Notes: generated from the letters alone by a model not told the origin. Shown: positions 19,570 through 28,642, counted from the first letter of the stretch. The stretch is 37,070 bases of DNA from an uncultured Prevotellaceae bacterium (GCA_946540735.1 CAMNIN010000041.1:1-37070), one strand, 5' to 3'. Made by a program: numbers and translations.

Positions 19570-20971
19570 ATTCACCACCACAAGCCGCACGATTCTGGCT
19601 GACTTGTATACCCCCGTCGGAGTATATATGAGATTGAGGGATCTCTATCCCCAAAGTGCACTGATGGAGAGTTCCGACTACCATGAAGCCAACAACGCCC
19701 GTTCGTTCATCGGCATCCATCCCATGGCCAGTGTTGCCATTGGTCACGACATGGCCAACATCACCTACCCTGACGGCAGCAGGATCTGTCATGAGGTCAA
19801 CAGGAACTACCCGACCGATCATGCTATCCATGACCTGATAGATCATATTGAGGTGAGCGGCGACGACGCACACCTGTGCGGTCTCTTCGGTTACACCTCG
19901 TTCAATGCAGTGCGCTATTTTGAGGACATCCCCGTGAAAGATGAGACACAAGAGAAAAATGATGCTCCCGATCTGATCTATATCCTGTATCAGGTACTCA
20001 TTGTCTTCGACCATCACAACAACACCTTGCGTGTCGTCACGCTCAATGCCCCTACCCTGTCCCAACAGCAAACGACAGCGGTCATCGACAATGTGCTGCG
20101 TGCCATGAACATGGCCAACGTGCAGGCTTATGGGTTCCGTCCCGTGGGGGATGTTAGCAGCACACTCACCGATGAGGAGCACAAAACCAATATCCGGCGT
20201 GGCATCCGGCATTGCAAACGGGGAGATGTCTTCCAAATCGTGCTTAGCCGGAGGTTCGTTCAGAAATATGAGGGCGATGATTTCAAACTCTATCGTGCTC
20301 TGCGCAGCATCAACCCCTCTCCCTATCTGTTCTATTTCGATTTCGGGGGATTCAGGATCTTCGGGTCTTCTCCTGAGACCCATTGCAGGATAACAGGCCG
20401 CCGGGCTTATATCGATCCCATTGCAGGTACGACTCGCCGCACCGGAGATGAACAGTCGGATCGTGAAGGGGCCGAATACCTCCGCCGTGATCCCAAGGAG
20501 AATGCCGAACATGTGATGTTGGTCGACCTGGCACGCAATGACTTGAGCCGAAATTGCCACGACGTGAAGGTGGATTTCTATAAGGACCTGCAATATTATA
20601 GCCACGTGATACATCTTGTTTCGAGGGTATCGGGTGAACTCGACGAGAAGGCTGACCCCATACGTGCATTTATCGACACATTCCCTGCCGGAACACTGAG
20701 CGGGGCTCCCAAAGTTCGCGCCATGCAACTTATCTCTGAATATGAGCCTCACAACCGTGGCGCATACGGTGGGTGCATCGGCATCATCGGACTGGACGGC
20801 AGCATGAACCAGGCCATCACCATCCGCACCTTCGTCTCACGCAACGGCGAGTTGTGGTTTCAAGCCGGAGGAGGCATCGTGGCCAAAAGCAATGAGGATT
20901 ATGAACTGCAGGAAGTGAACAACAAACTCGGTGCGTTGCGTCATGCCATACAAATCGCAGGAGAACTGTAA
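19556..20971 (+). CDS. trpE: Anthranilate synthase component I
   Basis: A 471-residue chorismate-utilising enzyme forming anthranilate with TrpG. Core motifs include IAGTTRRTG, LARNDLSR and FPAGTLSGAPKVRAM. ALMESSDYHE near residue 40 corresponds to the LLES feedback site known to bind tryptophan, so allosteric inhibition is likely. The start at 19556 lies inside the 3' end of trpB (14-nt overlap), suggesting translational coupling. Length fits a TrpE without fused TrpG. Confidence 0.95.
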   Translation: METFKFTTTSRTILADLYTPVGVYMRLRDLYPQSALMESSDYHEANNARSFIGIHPMASVAIGHDMANITYPDGSRICHEVNRNYPTDHAIHDLIDHIEVSGDDAHLCGLFGYTSFNAVRYFEDIPVKDETQEKNDAPDLIYILYQVLIVFDHHNNTLRVVTLNAPTLSQQQTTAVIDNVLRAMNMANVQAYGFRPVGDVSSTLTDEEHKTNIRRGIRHCKRGDVFQIVLSRRFVQKYEGDDFKLYRALRSINPSPYLFYFDFGGFRIFGSSPETHCRITGRRAYIDPIAGTTRRTGDEQSDREGAEYLRRDPKENAEHVMLVDLARNDLSRNCHDVKVDFYKDLQYYSHVIHLVSRVSGELDEKADPIRAFIDTFPAGTLSGAPKVRAMQLISEYEPHNRGAYGGCIGIIGLDGSMNQAITIRTFVSRNGELWFQAGGGIVAKSNEDYELQEVNNKLGALRHAIQIAGEL

Positions 20972-20995
20972 CACCAAACATTAAAAGCAATTACA

Positions 20996-21559
20996 ATGAA
21001 AATAGCTATCATCGACAACTACGACTCTTTCACTTACAACCTGAGTCATTTGGTCAAGGAGTTGGGCGTGGAAGTGACCGTCTTGCGAAATGATCAGTTC
21101 GATCTGTCCGAACTCCTCCCATTCGACAAGATCATCCTGAGTCCGGGCCCTGGCATCCCCTCAGAGGCAGGCCTGCTTTGCAGTGTGATCACGACTTACG
21201 CTGGCCAGAAGCCCATCCTTGGCGTATGTCTTGGCCATCAAGCCATTGGCGAGGTCTTTGGAGCCCGATTAGAAAACTTATCAGATGTGTTTCATGGTGT
21301 GGCTACTCCATGCCACATCCTGAGCGACGATCCGATCTTCCAATCATTGGAGAGCACAATCACTGTAGGCCGCTATCACTCCTGGGTCGTATCAAAAGAA
21401 GGTATGCCGTCATGTCTTGAGATCACTGCGGAAAGTGATGAGGGACAAATCATGGCGCTGCGGCATCGTGACTATGAGATCCATGGCATACAATTCCACC
21501 CCGAAAGCATTTTGACACCACAAGGCAAAACAATCATCAAAAACTTTATAGAATTATGA
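20996..21559 (+). CDS. trpG: Anthranilate synthase component II (glutamine amidotransferase)
   Basis: A 187-residue class I glutamine amidotransferase that supplies ammonia to TrpE. The N-terminal IIDNYDSFTYNL, the oxyanion motif SPGPGIPSEAG, the nucleophile in GVCLGHQAIGE and the His-Glu pair in HPESILTPQG are all present. It follows trpE by 24 nt and overlaps trpD by 4 nt (ATGA). As in other bacteria it could also serve as PabA, but its place in the operon points to tryptophan. Confidence 0.95.
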   Translation: MKIAIIDNYDSFTYNLSHLVKELGVEVTVLRNDQFDLSELLPFDKIILSPGPGIPSEAGLLCSVITTYAGQKPILGVCLGHQAIGEVFGARLENLSDVFHGVATPCHILSDDPIFQSLESTITVGRYHSWVVSKEGMPSCLEITAESDEGQIMALRHRDYEIHGIQFHPESILTPQGKTIIKNFIEL

Positions 21560-22554
21560 AAGAAATCTTACAAAAACTCCTCAATCATGAGTTTCTGACA
21601 CGTGAGGAGATGAAACAGATCCTGATAGGAATCACGCGGAGCGAATACCCCAATGAACAAATCACGGCCCTGTTGACTGCCCTACAGATGCGTGGCGTGA
21701 CCGTAGAGGAACTCCTCGGATTCCGAGACGGCATTCTTGAGACGGGTGTCCCTGCCATTCTCAGCGCCGATCGCTACATTGACGTGGTGGGAACTGGCGG
21801 AGACCGCAAGAACACGTTTAACATCTCCACAACTTCCTGCTTTGTCATTGCCGGAGCTGGCTATAAAGTGGCTAAGCATGGCAACTATGCCGCTACCAGT
21901 GTCAGCGGAGCCTCCAACGTGATCCAGCATCATGGCATCAAGTTCACTGACGACATCGACCGCCTGAACCGCAGTCTCGATGAGGCCGGTATCGTCTACC
22001 TCCATGCACAGCTCTTTGCCAAAGCCATGAAATTTGTGGGTCCCATCAGGAAAGCTTTGGAATTTCCCACCATCTTCAATCTTCTTGGGCCGCTGGTCAA
22101 CCCAAGCCAGCCCAAATGCCAGTTGCTCGGCGTAGCCAACCTCGACCAAATGCGCCTTTATCATCAGGTATACCAGAAAATCGGCATCGACTATGGCATT
22201 GTCAACTCCATCGACGGTTATGACGAAATCTCGCTCACCAGTGATTTCAAGGTGACAACCAACGATTATGAACGGGTGTTCAAGCCTCAGGATTTAGGTT
22301 TCTCCATCGCTAAGCCAGAAGAACTTGTCGGAGGGGCAACTGAAGAAGAGGCTGCCCAGATCTTCGATGCCGTGCTTGAGAACAGAGCCTTGCCCGCCCA
22401 GAAAAACATCGTGCTGGCTAATGCTGCGTTCGGCATTCAGGTGATGGAGCATGGCAAGAAAACCATTGAGGAATGTATTGACATCGCCCGTGAGAGTATC
22501 GATAGCGGGAAAGCACTCGCTACCTTCCGTAAATTCGTGGAACTCAACTCATAG
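21556..22554 (+). CDS. trpD: Anthranilate phosphoribosyltransferase
   Basis: A 332-residue enzyme transferring the phosphoribosyl group of PRPP to anthranilate. It shows the glycine-rich PRPP motif VGTGGDRKNTFNIST and KHGNYAATSVSGASNV, followed by NLLGPLVNPSQP. The length is standard for a monofunctional TrpD. Its product would be used by TrpF, which is not encoded in this operon. The start overlaps trpG; trpC follows after 3 nt. Confidence 0.95.
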   Translation: MKEILQKLLNHEFLTREEMKQILIGITRSEYPNEQITALLTALQMRGVTVEELLGFRDGILETGVPAILSADRYIDVVGTGGDRKNTFNISTTSCFVIAGAGYKVAKHGNYAATSVSGASNVIQHHGIKFTDDIDRLNRSLDEAGIVYLHAQLFAKAMKFVGPIRKALEFPTIFNLLGPLVNPSQPKCQLLGVANLDQMRLYHQVYQKIGIDYGIVNSIDGYDEISLTSDFKVTTNDYERVFKPQDLGFSIAKPEELVGGATEEEAAQIFDAVLENRALPAQKNIVLANAAFGIQVMEHGKKTIEECIDIARESIDSGKALATFRKFVELNS

Positions 22555-22557
22555 GAT

Positions 22558-23298
22558 ATGGATATTCTGCATGACATCATTGCTCACAAACGACTGGAGC
22601 TGGAGGCTCTGAAACAGAGAAAGCCATCGTTGCGGCAAGCGCTGCTTTCATCACCGACGGGTATCATTGCGGAATTCAAACGCAGGTCTCCGTCCAAGGG
22701 ATGGATCAAGGAGGGGGGTGATCCCGGTATTATACCCCTCAGTTACCAGCAAAATGGTGCTGCCGCCCTCAGCATCCTCACCGATGAGCATTATTTCGGA
22801 GGCAACGACAGGTTTATCCTCCAGGCAAGGGAAAGTGGAGTCACGATACCCATCCTTTATAAGAATTTCGTCATCGATGAAGCCCAACTCTACCAAGCGC
22901 TTTTCTGTGGTGCCTCTGCAGTGTTGCTCATTGCCGCATGCCTTCCGAAAACGAAATGCCGTGACTTGATCAAGAAAGCTCACGACCTCGGCCTGGAAGT
23001 CATGTTGGAAATGCACGCTGAGGAAGAACTGGACTATGCTGATCTCGGCCCGGACCTCTGTGGCATCAACAACCGTCATCTCGGGTCGTTTGTGACTGAT
23101 GTGAACACGTCGTTCTCCCTGGCAGGACGTCTCCCCGATGATGTCGTGAAAGTCAGCGAAAGTGGCATTTCCGACCCGACCACTGTCAGCAAACTTCGCG
23201 AAGCGGGATTCCGCGGCTTTCTGATAGGCGAGCATTTCATGAGACAAAGTGATCCTGGTGCGGCATTGACGGAATTCAATAGCCATATCATTCCATAG
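22558..23298 (+). CDS. trpC: Indole-3-glycerol phosphate synthase
   Basis: A 246-residue TIM-barrel enzyme that closes the indole ring. The catalytic-site motifs IIAEFKRRSPSKG, ILTDEHYFGG, LYKNFVID, GINNRHLG and SESGI are present. The active-site Lys in LYKNF is kept, while the Asp usual after it is Asn. The length leaves no room for a fused TrpF domain. It starts 3 nt after trpD; 45 nt separate it from trpA. Confidence 0.94.
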   Translation: MDILHDIIAHKRLELEALKQRKPSLRQALLSSPTGIIAEFKRRSPSKGWIKEGGDPGIIPLSYQQNGAAALSILTDEHYFGGNDRFILQARESGVTIPILYKNFVIDEAQLYQALFCGASAVLLIAACLPKTKCRDLIKKAHDLGLEVMLEMHAEEELDYADLGPDLCGINNRHLGSFVTDVNTSFSLAGRLPDDVVKVSESGISDPTTVSKLREAGFRGFLIGEHFMRQSDPGAALTEFNSHIIP

Positions 23299-23343
23299 AC
23301 GACATGTTCTGTCATACGCAACAAAAACCAAAACCACACGAAT

Positions 23344-24123
23344 ATGAATAAGATCAACGAAGTATTCGCCAAAAGAGGCGACAAGAAACTCCTCAGTCTA
23401 TATTTCTGCGCTGGAGCACCCTCCCTCGACTGTACAACGGATGTGATCCTGGCCATGCAACGCCGGGGCATAGATTTTGTTGAGGTTGGCATCCCGTTCA
23501 GCGACCCTCTTGCCGACGGTCCCGTGATTCAGTCTGCAGCTACGAAAGCCTTGAGGAACGGAATGTCTGTGCAACGGCTTTTCGATCAGTTGGCTTCCAT
23601 CAAAGACCAAGTGACGATGCCTTTGATATTGATGGGGTATTTGAATCCTATCCTCCACTATGGCATAGAGGCCTTCTGCCAATCCTGCGTAAGGAGTGGC
23701 GTCAGCGGAATGATTATCCCGGATCTTCCCTTCAAAGACTATCTTGAGACGGTTAAGCCATTAGCCGACCGTTATGACCTCCGCGTCATCATGCTGATCA
23801 CACCAGAGACCAGCGAGGAAAGGATTCGTTTCATCGACGAGCATACCGAGGGGTTCATCTACATGGTCAGCAGTGCGGCCATCACAGGTGCCCAAAAAAG
23901 TTTCGACGAAGCCAAACAGGCGTATTTCAGCAGGATCAACACGATGGGACTGCATAATCCGCGCATGATCGGCTTTGGCATCAGCAATGCGCAGACCCTG
24001 GGTGCGGCTCAGGACAATGCCGCCGGAGCCATAATCGGTTCGAAATTCGTCACCTTGCTCGAAGAAGCGGAAGGTGACGCGGACAAAGCTCTCGACCGTC
24101 TGTTTGCAGCATTGAAGTCATAA
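23344..24123 (+). CDS. trpA: Tryptophan synthase alpha chain
   Basis: A 259-residue TIM-barrel enzyme that cleaves indole-3-glycerol phosphate and channels indole to TrpB. The catalytic Glu and Asp sit in FVEVGIPFSDPLADGPVIQ, and IIPDLPFKDY and the phosphate-binding GFGISNAQT are recognisable. It is the last trp gene. The 45 nt before it contain no recognisable remnant of trpF. No strong terminator is seen after it, only a short TGAG/CTCA hairpin with a T-rich tail (24124-24148), so readthrough into the Na/Pi gene is possible. Confidence 0.95.
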   Translation: MNKINEVFAKRGDKKLLSLYFCAGAPSLDCTTDVILAMQRRGIDFVEVGIPFSDPLADGPVIQSAATKALRNGMSVQRLFDQLASIKDQVTMPLILMGYLNPILHYGIEAFCQSCVRSGVSGMIIPDLPFKDYLETVKPLADRYDLRVIMLITPETSEERIRFIDEHTEGFIYMVSSAAITGAQKSFDEAKQAYFSRINTMGLHNPRMIGFGISNAQTLGAAQDNAAGAIIGSKFVTLLEEAEGDADKALDRLFAALKS

Positions 24124-24201
24124 ATGAGCGGTTATCTCAATTATTTTTGCGGAGTAACGGAATTATAACCACAATTCTTCGCTATTTTGGGATTTTTAAC
24201 G

Positions 24202-24209
24202 TACCTTTG
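24202..24209 (+). promoter_or_regulatory. Putative -7 element of the Na/Pi symporter promoter
   Basis: TACCTTTG matches TAnnTTTG, 21 nt before the ATG at 24231. The -33 region is weak (TTCG at 24178-24181, 20 nt upstream), as might be expected for a promoter that needs an activator. Confidence 0.4.
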
Positions 24210-24230
24210 TAGGGGAAAAACAAAAGAGAC

Positions 24231-26267
24231 ATGACCATCGCTATTGCTTTCAAATTACTGGGTTCGTTAGCACTCCTCATCTACGGAATGAAAATGATGA
24301 GCGAAGCATTGCAAAAACTTGCAGGCCCTCAGCTGCGCCATGTACTTGGTGCGATGACCACCAACCGTTTCACCGGCATCCTGACCGGTGTCATTGTCAC
24401 AGCAGCCGTTCAGTCGTCAACGGCCACGACAGTGATGACCGTCTCATTTGTGAATGCCACGCTTCTGACCTTGGCACAGGCCATCTCCGTGATCATGGGA
24501 GCCAATATTGGCACGACCCTGACTGCATGGATCATGACTCTGGCGATGGCTGATGGTAGTGGAGGGTCTGCATTCAGCATCACAGAGCTGGTCTTCCCCG
24601 CATTCATCATCGCCATGTTCCTGATTTACAGGAAGAAGCACCGCATCGTTGGAGATTTTATCTTTGGCATCGCATTCCTCTTCCTCGGACTCGGAACATT
24701 GAGACAGACGGGGGTGGATATGAATCTGGGTGAGAATGAGGCCGTACTGCGCTTCTTCGCCTCATTCGACCCCAACAGCTTCTCCACTACCCTCCTATTC
24801 CTGCTGATGGGTGGCGTCCTGACCATGTGCGTACAGTCATCGGCAGCTGTGATGGCCATCACGATGATTCTCTGTTCAAGCGGTGCATTACCGATTTATC
24901 AGGGTATTGCCTTGGTCATGGGCGAGAACATCGGCACCACCGTTACGTCCAACCTCGCAGCCCTCACGGCGTCTACCGAGGCCCGGCGTGCCGCGTTTGC
25001 CCACATGTTCTTCAATCTCTTTGGCGTGCTATGGATGTTGATTGTGCTTCACCCCTTCGTCAATTTTGTGTGTGGCCTTGTGGGATATGATGTGACCATG
25101 TCGAAGGATGCGGTCAGCCAATCCGTATTCCTGGCCAATGCTGCCAAACTGAGTGTGGTGCTTGCTGCCTTTCACACTTGCTTCAATATCACCAACACCT
25201 TTATCCTGGTGTGGTTCATTCCCCAAATCGAGCGTCTCGTATGCTTCGTAATCCGCCCGAAAAAAGAGAGCGGATCAGAGGAAGTCGTCAGATTGCAACT
25301 CATTGAAGGTGGTCTGCTGGCCACACCAGAAATCGCAGTCCTCCAGGCGCAGCGTGAAATCGCAGTCTTTGCAGAGAGGATGCAACGCATGTTTGGCATG
25401 GTTTGTAACCTTGTCGACGAGAAAGACCGCAAAGAATGTGAGCGATTGTTGGAGCGTATTGAGAAATATGAGGACATCTCGGATAACATGGAGATGGAAA
25501 TCGCCAAATACCTGGAGAAAGTCAGCAACGACCACTTGTCTGACGACACCAAAGGCAAGATCCGCTCGATGCTAAGGCAGGTCAGTGAGTTGGAGAGCGT
25601 GGGCGATGCCTGCTACAAGATCTCGCGCTCACTCCACCGTAAACAAGAAAACCGGGAAGATTTCACAGCCGAGCAATATAGGCACTTGCACGATATGCTC
25701 CAGCTGGTCAATGAGAGCCTGTCGCAGATGATCGTCATCGTGACAGGAAGACGGGAAAACCAGACCATCGAACTCTCTTTGGAGATCGAACGTGACATCA
25801 ATGCCCTGCGCGACGAACTGAAACAGCGAAACATACAGGATGTGAATGCTCATCTCTATTCTTATACCCTGGGCACAATCTTCGTGGATGTCATCAGCGA
25901 GTGCGAGAAACTCGGCGACTATGTGATGAATGTCATTCAAGCCCGCATCGGAAAAAGGACGCTCCGCTACAGGGGATTGTCGGTGAATGCTGAGAAAAAA
26001 GAGGTTATCGTCGATGGAAAACCTGCGTATCTGAACCGCACAGAATTATCAATGCTCCAGCTGTTGTTATCCAATCAAGGAAAAGTGTTTTCTTACGAGC
26101 AATTGATCGAGGCAGTTTGGCATAACGACGTCGAATCGGAAGAAGCAGTGGATGCTGCGATATCCCGTTTGCGCAACAAAATCTCCCCCTACGGCTCACA
26201 TATCGCCAACCGTCAGGGGGAGGGTTACTTCTTTGACAGCAAATCTGACAACAGAACGGAATCTTGA
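24231..26267 (+). CDS. Na/Pi symporter with PhoU-like and C-terminal winged-helix DNA-binding domains
   Basis: A 678-residue membrane protein in one uninterrupted frame. Residues 1-335 form the Na+:phosphate symporter with its two inverted repeats: QSSTATT (61-67) with GANIGTT, and QSSAAV (202-207) with GENIGTT. Residues about 370-570 are a helical PhoU-like region, with DKxxxxLLERIEKYEDISDN and ISECEKLGDYVMNV being typical. The usual family member ends here. This one continues from about 578 with a full OmpR/PhoB-type winged helix: LSVNAEKKEVIVDGKPAYL, then LNRTELSMLQLLL, GKVFSYEQLIEAVW, AVDAAISRLRNKI and RQGEGYFF. The first two domains suggest sodium-driven phosphate uptake, the third direct transcription control from the membrane. 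It lies after trpA with its own candidate promoter and converges on a GH43 gene (21-nt gap). The transporter call is firm; the regulatory role is inference. Confidence 0.9.
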   Translation: MTIAIAFKLLGSLALLIYGMKMMSEALQKLAGPQLRHVLGAMTTNRFTGILTGVIVTAAVQSSTATTVMTVSFVNATLLTLAQAISVIMGANIGTTLTAWIMTLAMADGSGGSAFSITELVFPAFIIAMFLIYRKKHRIVGDFIFGIAFLFLGLGTLRQTGVDMNLGENEAVLRFFASFDPNSFSTTLLFLLMGGVLTMCVQSSAAVMAITMILCSSGALPIYQGIALVMGENIGTTVTSNLAALTASTEARRAAFAHMFFNLFGVLWMLIVLHPFVNFVCGLVGYDVTMSKDAVSQSVFLANAAKLSVVLAAFHTCFNITNTFILVWFIPQIERLVCFVIRPKKESGSEEVVRLQLIEGGLLATPEIAVLQAQREIAVFAERMQRMFGMVCNLVDEKDRKECERLLERIEKYEDISDNMEMEIAKYLEKVSNDHLSDDTKGKIRSMLRQVSELESVGDACYKISRSLHRKQENREDFTAEQYRHLHDMLQLVNESLSQMIVIVTGRRENQTIELSLEIERDINALRDELKQRNIQDVNAHLYSYTLGTIFVDVISECEKLGDYVMNVIQARIGKRTLRYRGLSVNAEKKEVIVDGKPAYLNRTELSMLQLLLSNQGKVFSYEQLIEAVWHNDVESEEAVDAAISRLRNKISPYGSHIANRQGEGYFFDSKSDNRTES

Positions 26268-26288
26268 CCCCAAAAGGGAAAACCTGCT

Positions 26289-27785
26289 TCAGAACTCTGT
26301 GTATTTGAAATGCCGGAATATTGCTTTGCCTTCGCCAAAAGCGAACAGGCCTGGCAAAACACTTTGAAACTCATAGAGTGTATTGTGGTTATAGCCGGAG
26401 CAGTCCATGCCCCATGTCTCACGAATCCATTGCTTGCCGTCATGGCTGTACCATCCCGTGACAATATTGTCATAGTTCTGCAACCGCAACCAAAGACGTG
26501 TGGTCTCCTGACTGTGAACTCCAGCGCGTGACTGTCCTCCCTTGCGGTAGCGATAACGTTTTTGTTTATCGAACCCCGTGCCCTGGTAGAACTGGCTGTT
26601 GTAATAGACAACAAGTCCGGCTGTCACCTCACCTTGCAATTCGATTTCAGCCTCTATCTGGTAACGGTGAGCACCCGACACAAACATCAGCGGTGCTGAA
26701 GAACCTGGATCACTCCCTTGAGCCTGCAAAGAGAGGGCACCATCCATCACCTTCACTCGTTCCGGACGGAACGCCTTGTAGAATTTCCAGTCAAGACCCA
26801 AACGGAACTCTGACAGCCGGTCATGTCGATTGGCTTCAAAAGGCTTGCTTATCGGACAAGTTATGGGCTGGTCCACCTCCACATTGTCGAAACGATGGAA
26901 CCATCCATCATCGCCGAGGCGTAATGGCTCCATCAAAGTCTGCCTTCCGAGATTGGTAAATCCATTCTCATAGCTGTGGTACACGATGACCCAGCCACCC
27001 TCTGGGGTGTCGATGACGGATCCATGCCCTTTGCTCCACCATCTCTCATCTTTGCTCCAGGTGTGGATAAGTGGGTTATGTGGCGCATTCTCCCAAGGCC
27101 CGTTGATGCTCTCCGACCGTGCTTGAACCACCATGTGACTGGTAGGTGGTCCGGCAGTTCCTCCTTCTGCATTGAAATAGTAGAAATAACGGCCGATTCT
27201 CCTGAGTTTCGGCCCCTCGAGAGCCATGCCCTCCGTCACCCAGTCTTCGGGAATAGGCCAACCTTGGTAGACCACCTCTTCTGTGCCTGGTATGATGGAA
27301 AGTCCATCGTCTGCCAGTCTGGCGCGCTTGCCTCCACTCATAAACAGCCACCTGCTGCCATCTTCTCCCACCACATGGCATGGGTCTATGTTGCCGATAT
27401 GCAGGTCGATGGGGTCGCTCCATGGTCCGTATGGACTATCCGCCCACACGACATAATTGCTCCGCGGTTGGGTTGCTACGGTAAAATAGATGTAGTAGCG
27501 GTCTTTATATTTGCTGATGTCGGGGGCCCAGACACTTCCGAGATAGGTTTTAAGCGCATAGCTGATCGGTTCCCAATGCACCAGGTCGCGACTATGGAAA
27601 ACGGTCAGTCCGGGCTGATAGTCAAACGCCGAATGGGTCATGTAATAATCAGCTCCCTCCCGCATGATGGTGGGATCAGGATAGTCTCCAGCCAAGATAG
27701 GATTGGTGTAAGTTTGGCCTGTCACGTTTTGAAATGCCCCAGATATCAAGCAGATCAGTAAAAGTAGTTTTCTCACGTTTTTCAT
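26289..27785 (-). CDS. Secreted glycoside hydrolase family 43 enzyme
   Basis: A 498-residue protein with a signal peptide (KLLLLICLISGAF, probable cleavage after VTG at 23), so extracytoplasmic. The GH43 propeller has Asp37 (DYPDPT) as general base, Asp134 (GNIDPCHV) as pKa modulator and Glu190 (ALEGPKL) as general acid. Residues from about 320 form a beta-sandwich like the C-terminal domain of GH43 beta-xylosidases. Activity on xylosides or arabinosides is plausible but unproven. It belongs to a different branch from the GH43 lipoprotein near the left end of the window. No SusC/D pair or sensor kinase lies beside it. Confidence 0.9.
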   Translation of the reverse strand: MKNVRKLLLLICLISGAFQNVTGQTYTNPILAGDYPDPTIMREGADYYMTHSAFDYQPGLTVFHSRDLVHWEPISYALKTYLGSVWAPDISKYKDRYYIYFTVATQPRSNYVVWADSPYGPWSDPIDLHIGNIDPCHVVGEDGSRWLFMSGGKRARLADDGLSIIPGTEEVVYQGWPIPEDWVTEGMALEGPKLRRIGRYFYYFNAEGGTAGPPTSHMVVQARSESINGPWENAPHNPLIHTWSKDERWWSKGHGSVIDTPEGGWVIVYHSYENGFTNLGRQTLMEPLRLGDDGWFHRFDNVEVDQPITCPISKPFEANRHDRLSEFRLGLDWKFYKAFRPERVKVMDGALSLQAQGSDPGSSAPLMFVSGAHRYQIEAEIELQGEVTAGLVVYYNSQFYQGTGFDKQKRYRYRKGGQSRAGVHSQETTRLWLRLQNYDNIVTGWYSHDGKQWIRETWGMDCSGYNHNTLYEFQSVLPGLFAFGEGKAIFRHFKYTEF

Positions 27786-27812
27786 GATTTCTCTTGGTTT
27801 GTTTGAAAGAAT

Positions 27813-27843
27813 AAGGGGTGGATGGCTTTCACCTCCACCCCTT
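27813..27843 (-). terminator. Hairpin terminator of the small secreted repeat protein gene
   Basis: Two 10-nt perfect arms (27813-27822 and 27834-27843) lie 24 nt after the stop of the minus-strand gene. On that strand the hairpin is followed only by a short ATTCTTT stretch, so it is a moderate terminator or an mRNA-stabilising hairpin. Confidence 0.55.
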
Positions 27844-27866
27844 AAGGTTTGAGCACCTATATGGTA

Positions 27867-28388
27867 TTACTCGTAATATTCGATTTTGCGGGGTGCCTCC
27901 ATGGTTTGACCCATCACAGAGGCCTTGCGGCTGATCCAGTTGCCTTTGTCGTCATATTTATAGTCGGAATACTCTACTGACATGGCCTGACCACCCATAT
28001 CAATGCTTTGCTTGATGATCTCACCCTTGTCGTTATAGACATTGGTCGTTGCCATCTGCTGTCCCATGACATTGGTCGTCTGGGTCTTCACTTTGCCATC
28101 TTCCCATTTGAAGTTGATCGTCACGCTCATTCCCTGAGCTTCCATCTTAGCCGACTGGATATAGCCGTTGTCATCATAAACGGCGTCTTTCAAGCCGTCC
28201 TGCTGCATCTTGCCATCCTGGGTGAAAGTAGTCTTCTGCTCCTGTCCCATCATCGAGACGGTCAGCGACTTGACAGCACCTTTAGCATCATTAGCTTCCA
28301 CGTCGTGGAACTTTGTTTGTGCCTGCATGGCAAAAGGCATTGCGAGCAGGGCAAGCGTCATCAACGCATTTTTCAGAGTTTTTTTCAT
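27867..28388 (-). CDS. Small secreted repeat protein, function unknown
   Basis: A 173-residue protein with a clear Sec signal peptide (MKKTLKNALMTLALLAMPFAMQAQ), cleaved after about residue 23. The mature part is polar and beta-rich. It contains three short YD-type units, YDDNGYI (71), YNDKGEI (118) and YDDKGNW (145), and Met-Gly-Gln elements at about 47, 108, 131 and 159. The pattern resembles beta-hairpin repeat proteins of the RHS/YD-like kind, but no family is assigned. The ATG at 28388 is chosen as the first giving a signal peptide. Divergent from the GPx-nitroreductase gene. Confidence 0.75.
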   Translation of the reverse strand: MKKTLKNALMTLALLAMPFAMQAQTKFHDVEANDAKGAVKSLTVSMMGQEQKTTFTQDGKMQQDGLKDAVYDDNGYIQSAKMEAQGMSVTINFKWEDGKVKTQTTNVMGQQMATTNVYNDKGEIIKQSIDMGGQAMSVEYSDYKYDDKGNWISRKASVMGQTMEAPRKIEYYE

Positions 28389-28578
28389 TTCTTTTTTGTT
28401 TAAGTTGATATAATCAAGAAAGATCAAATAGGAACGTGCGTTCTGACAAGCACGCTTTTCTGTTGTATTTGACGTGATTTCTTGTATTTGGTTTAATGAC
28501 ATTAAATCCTTTTTCCTTGCAAATTTAACAAAAAATTTAGACAGGCATGATAAAAAAACATTAAAAAATGGGTTTTTG

Positions 28579-28608
28579 TTTGAAATTCATAAAATTTGTG
28601 TATTTTTG
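28579..28608 (+). promoter_or_regulatory. Promoter of the GPx-nitroreductase gene
   Basis: TATTTTTG at 28601-28608 matches TAnnTTTG, with TTTG at 28579-28582 (18-nt spacing). It would give a leader of about 30 nt. On the other strand, CAAATTTA at 28520-28527 reads as TAAATTTG and may be the -7 element of the divergent secreted-protein gene. Confidence 0.55.
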
Positions 28609-28642
28609 AAGAACAAAACGATTACAAAAAGACAGATTACTT

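Noticed and set aside
19493..20752. Open frame of 419 codons opposite trpE
   Set aside because: trpE motifs are intact on the plus strand and the antisense product is low in recognisable structure.
26976..27761. Open frame of 261 codons opposite the second GH43 gene
   Set aside because: The GH43 reading has a signal peptide and all three catalytic acids; the antisense frame has none.
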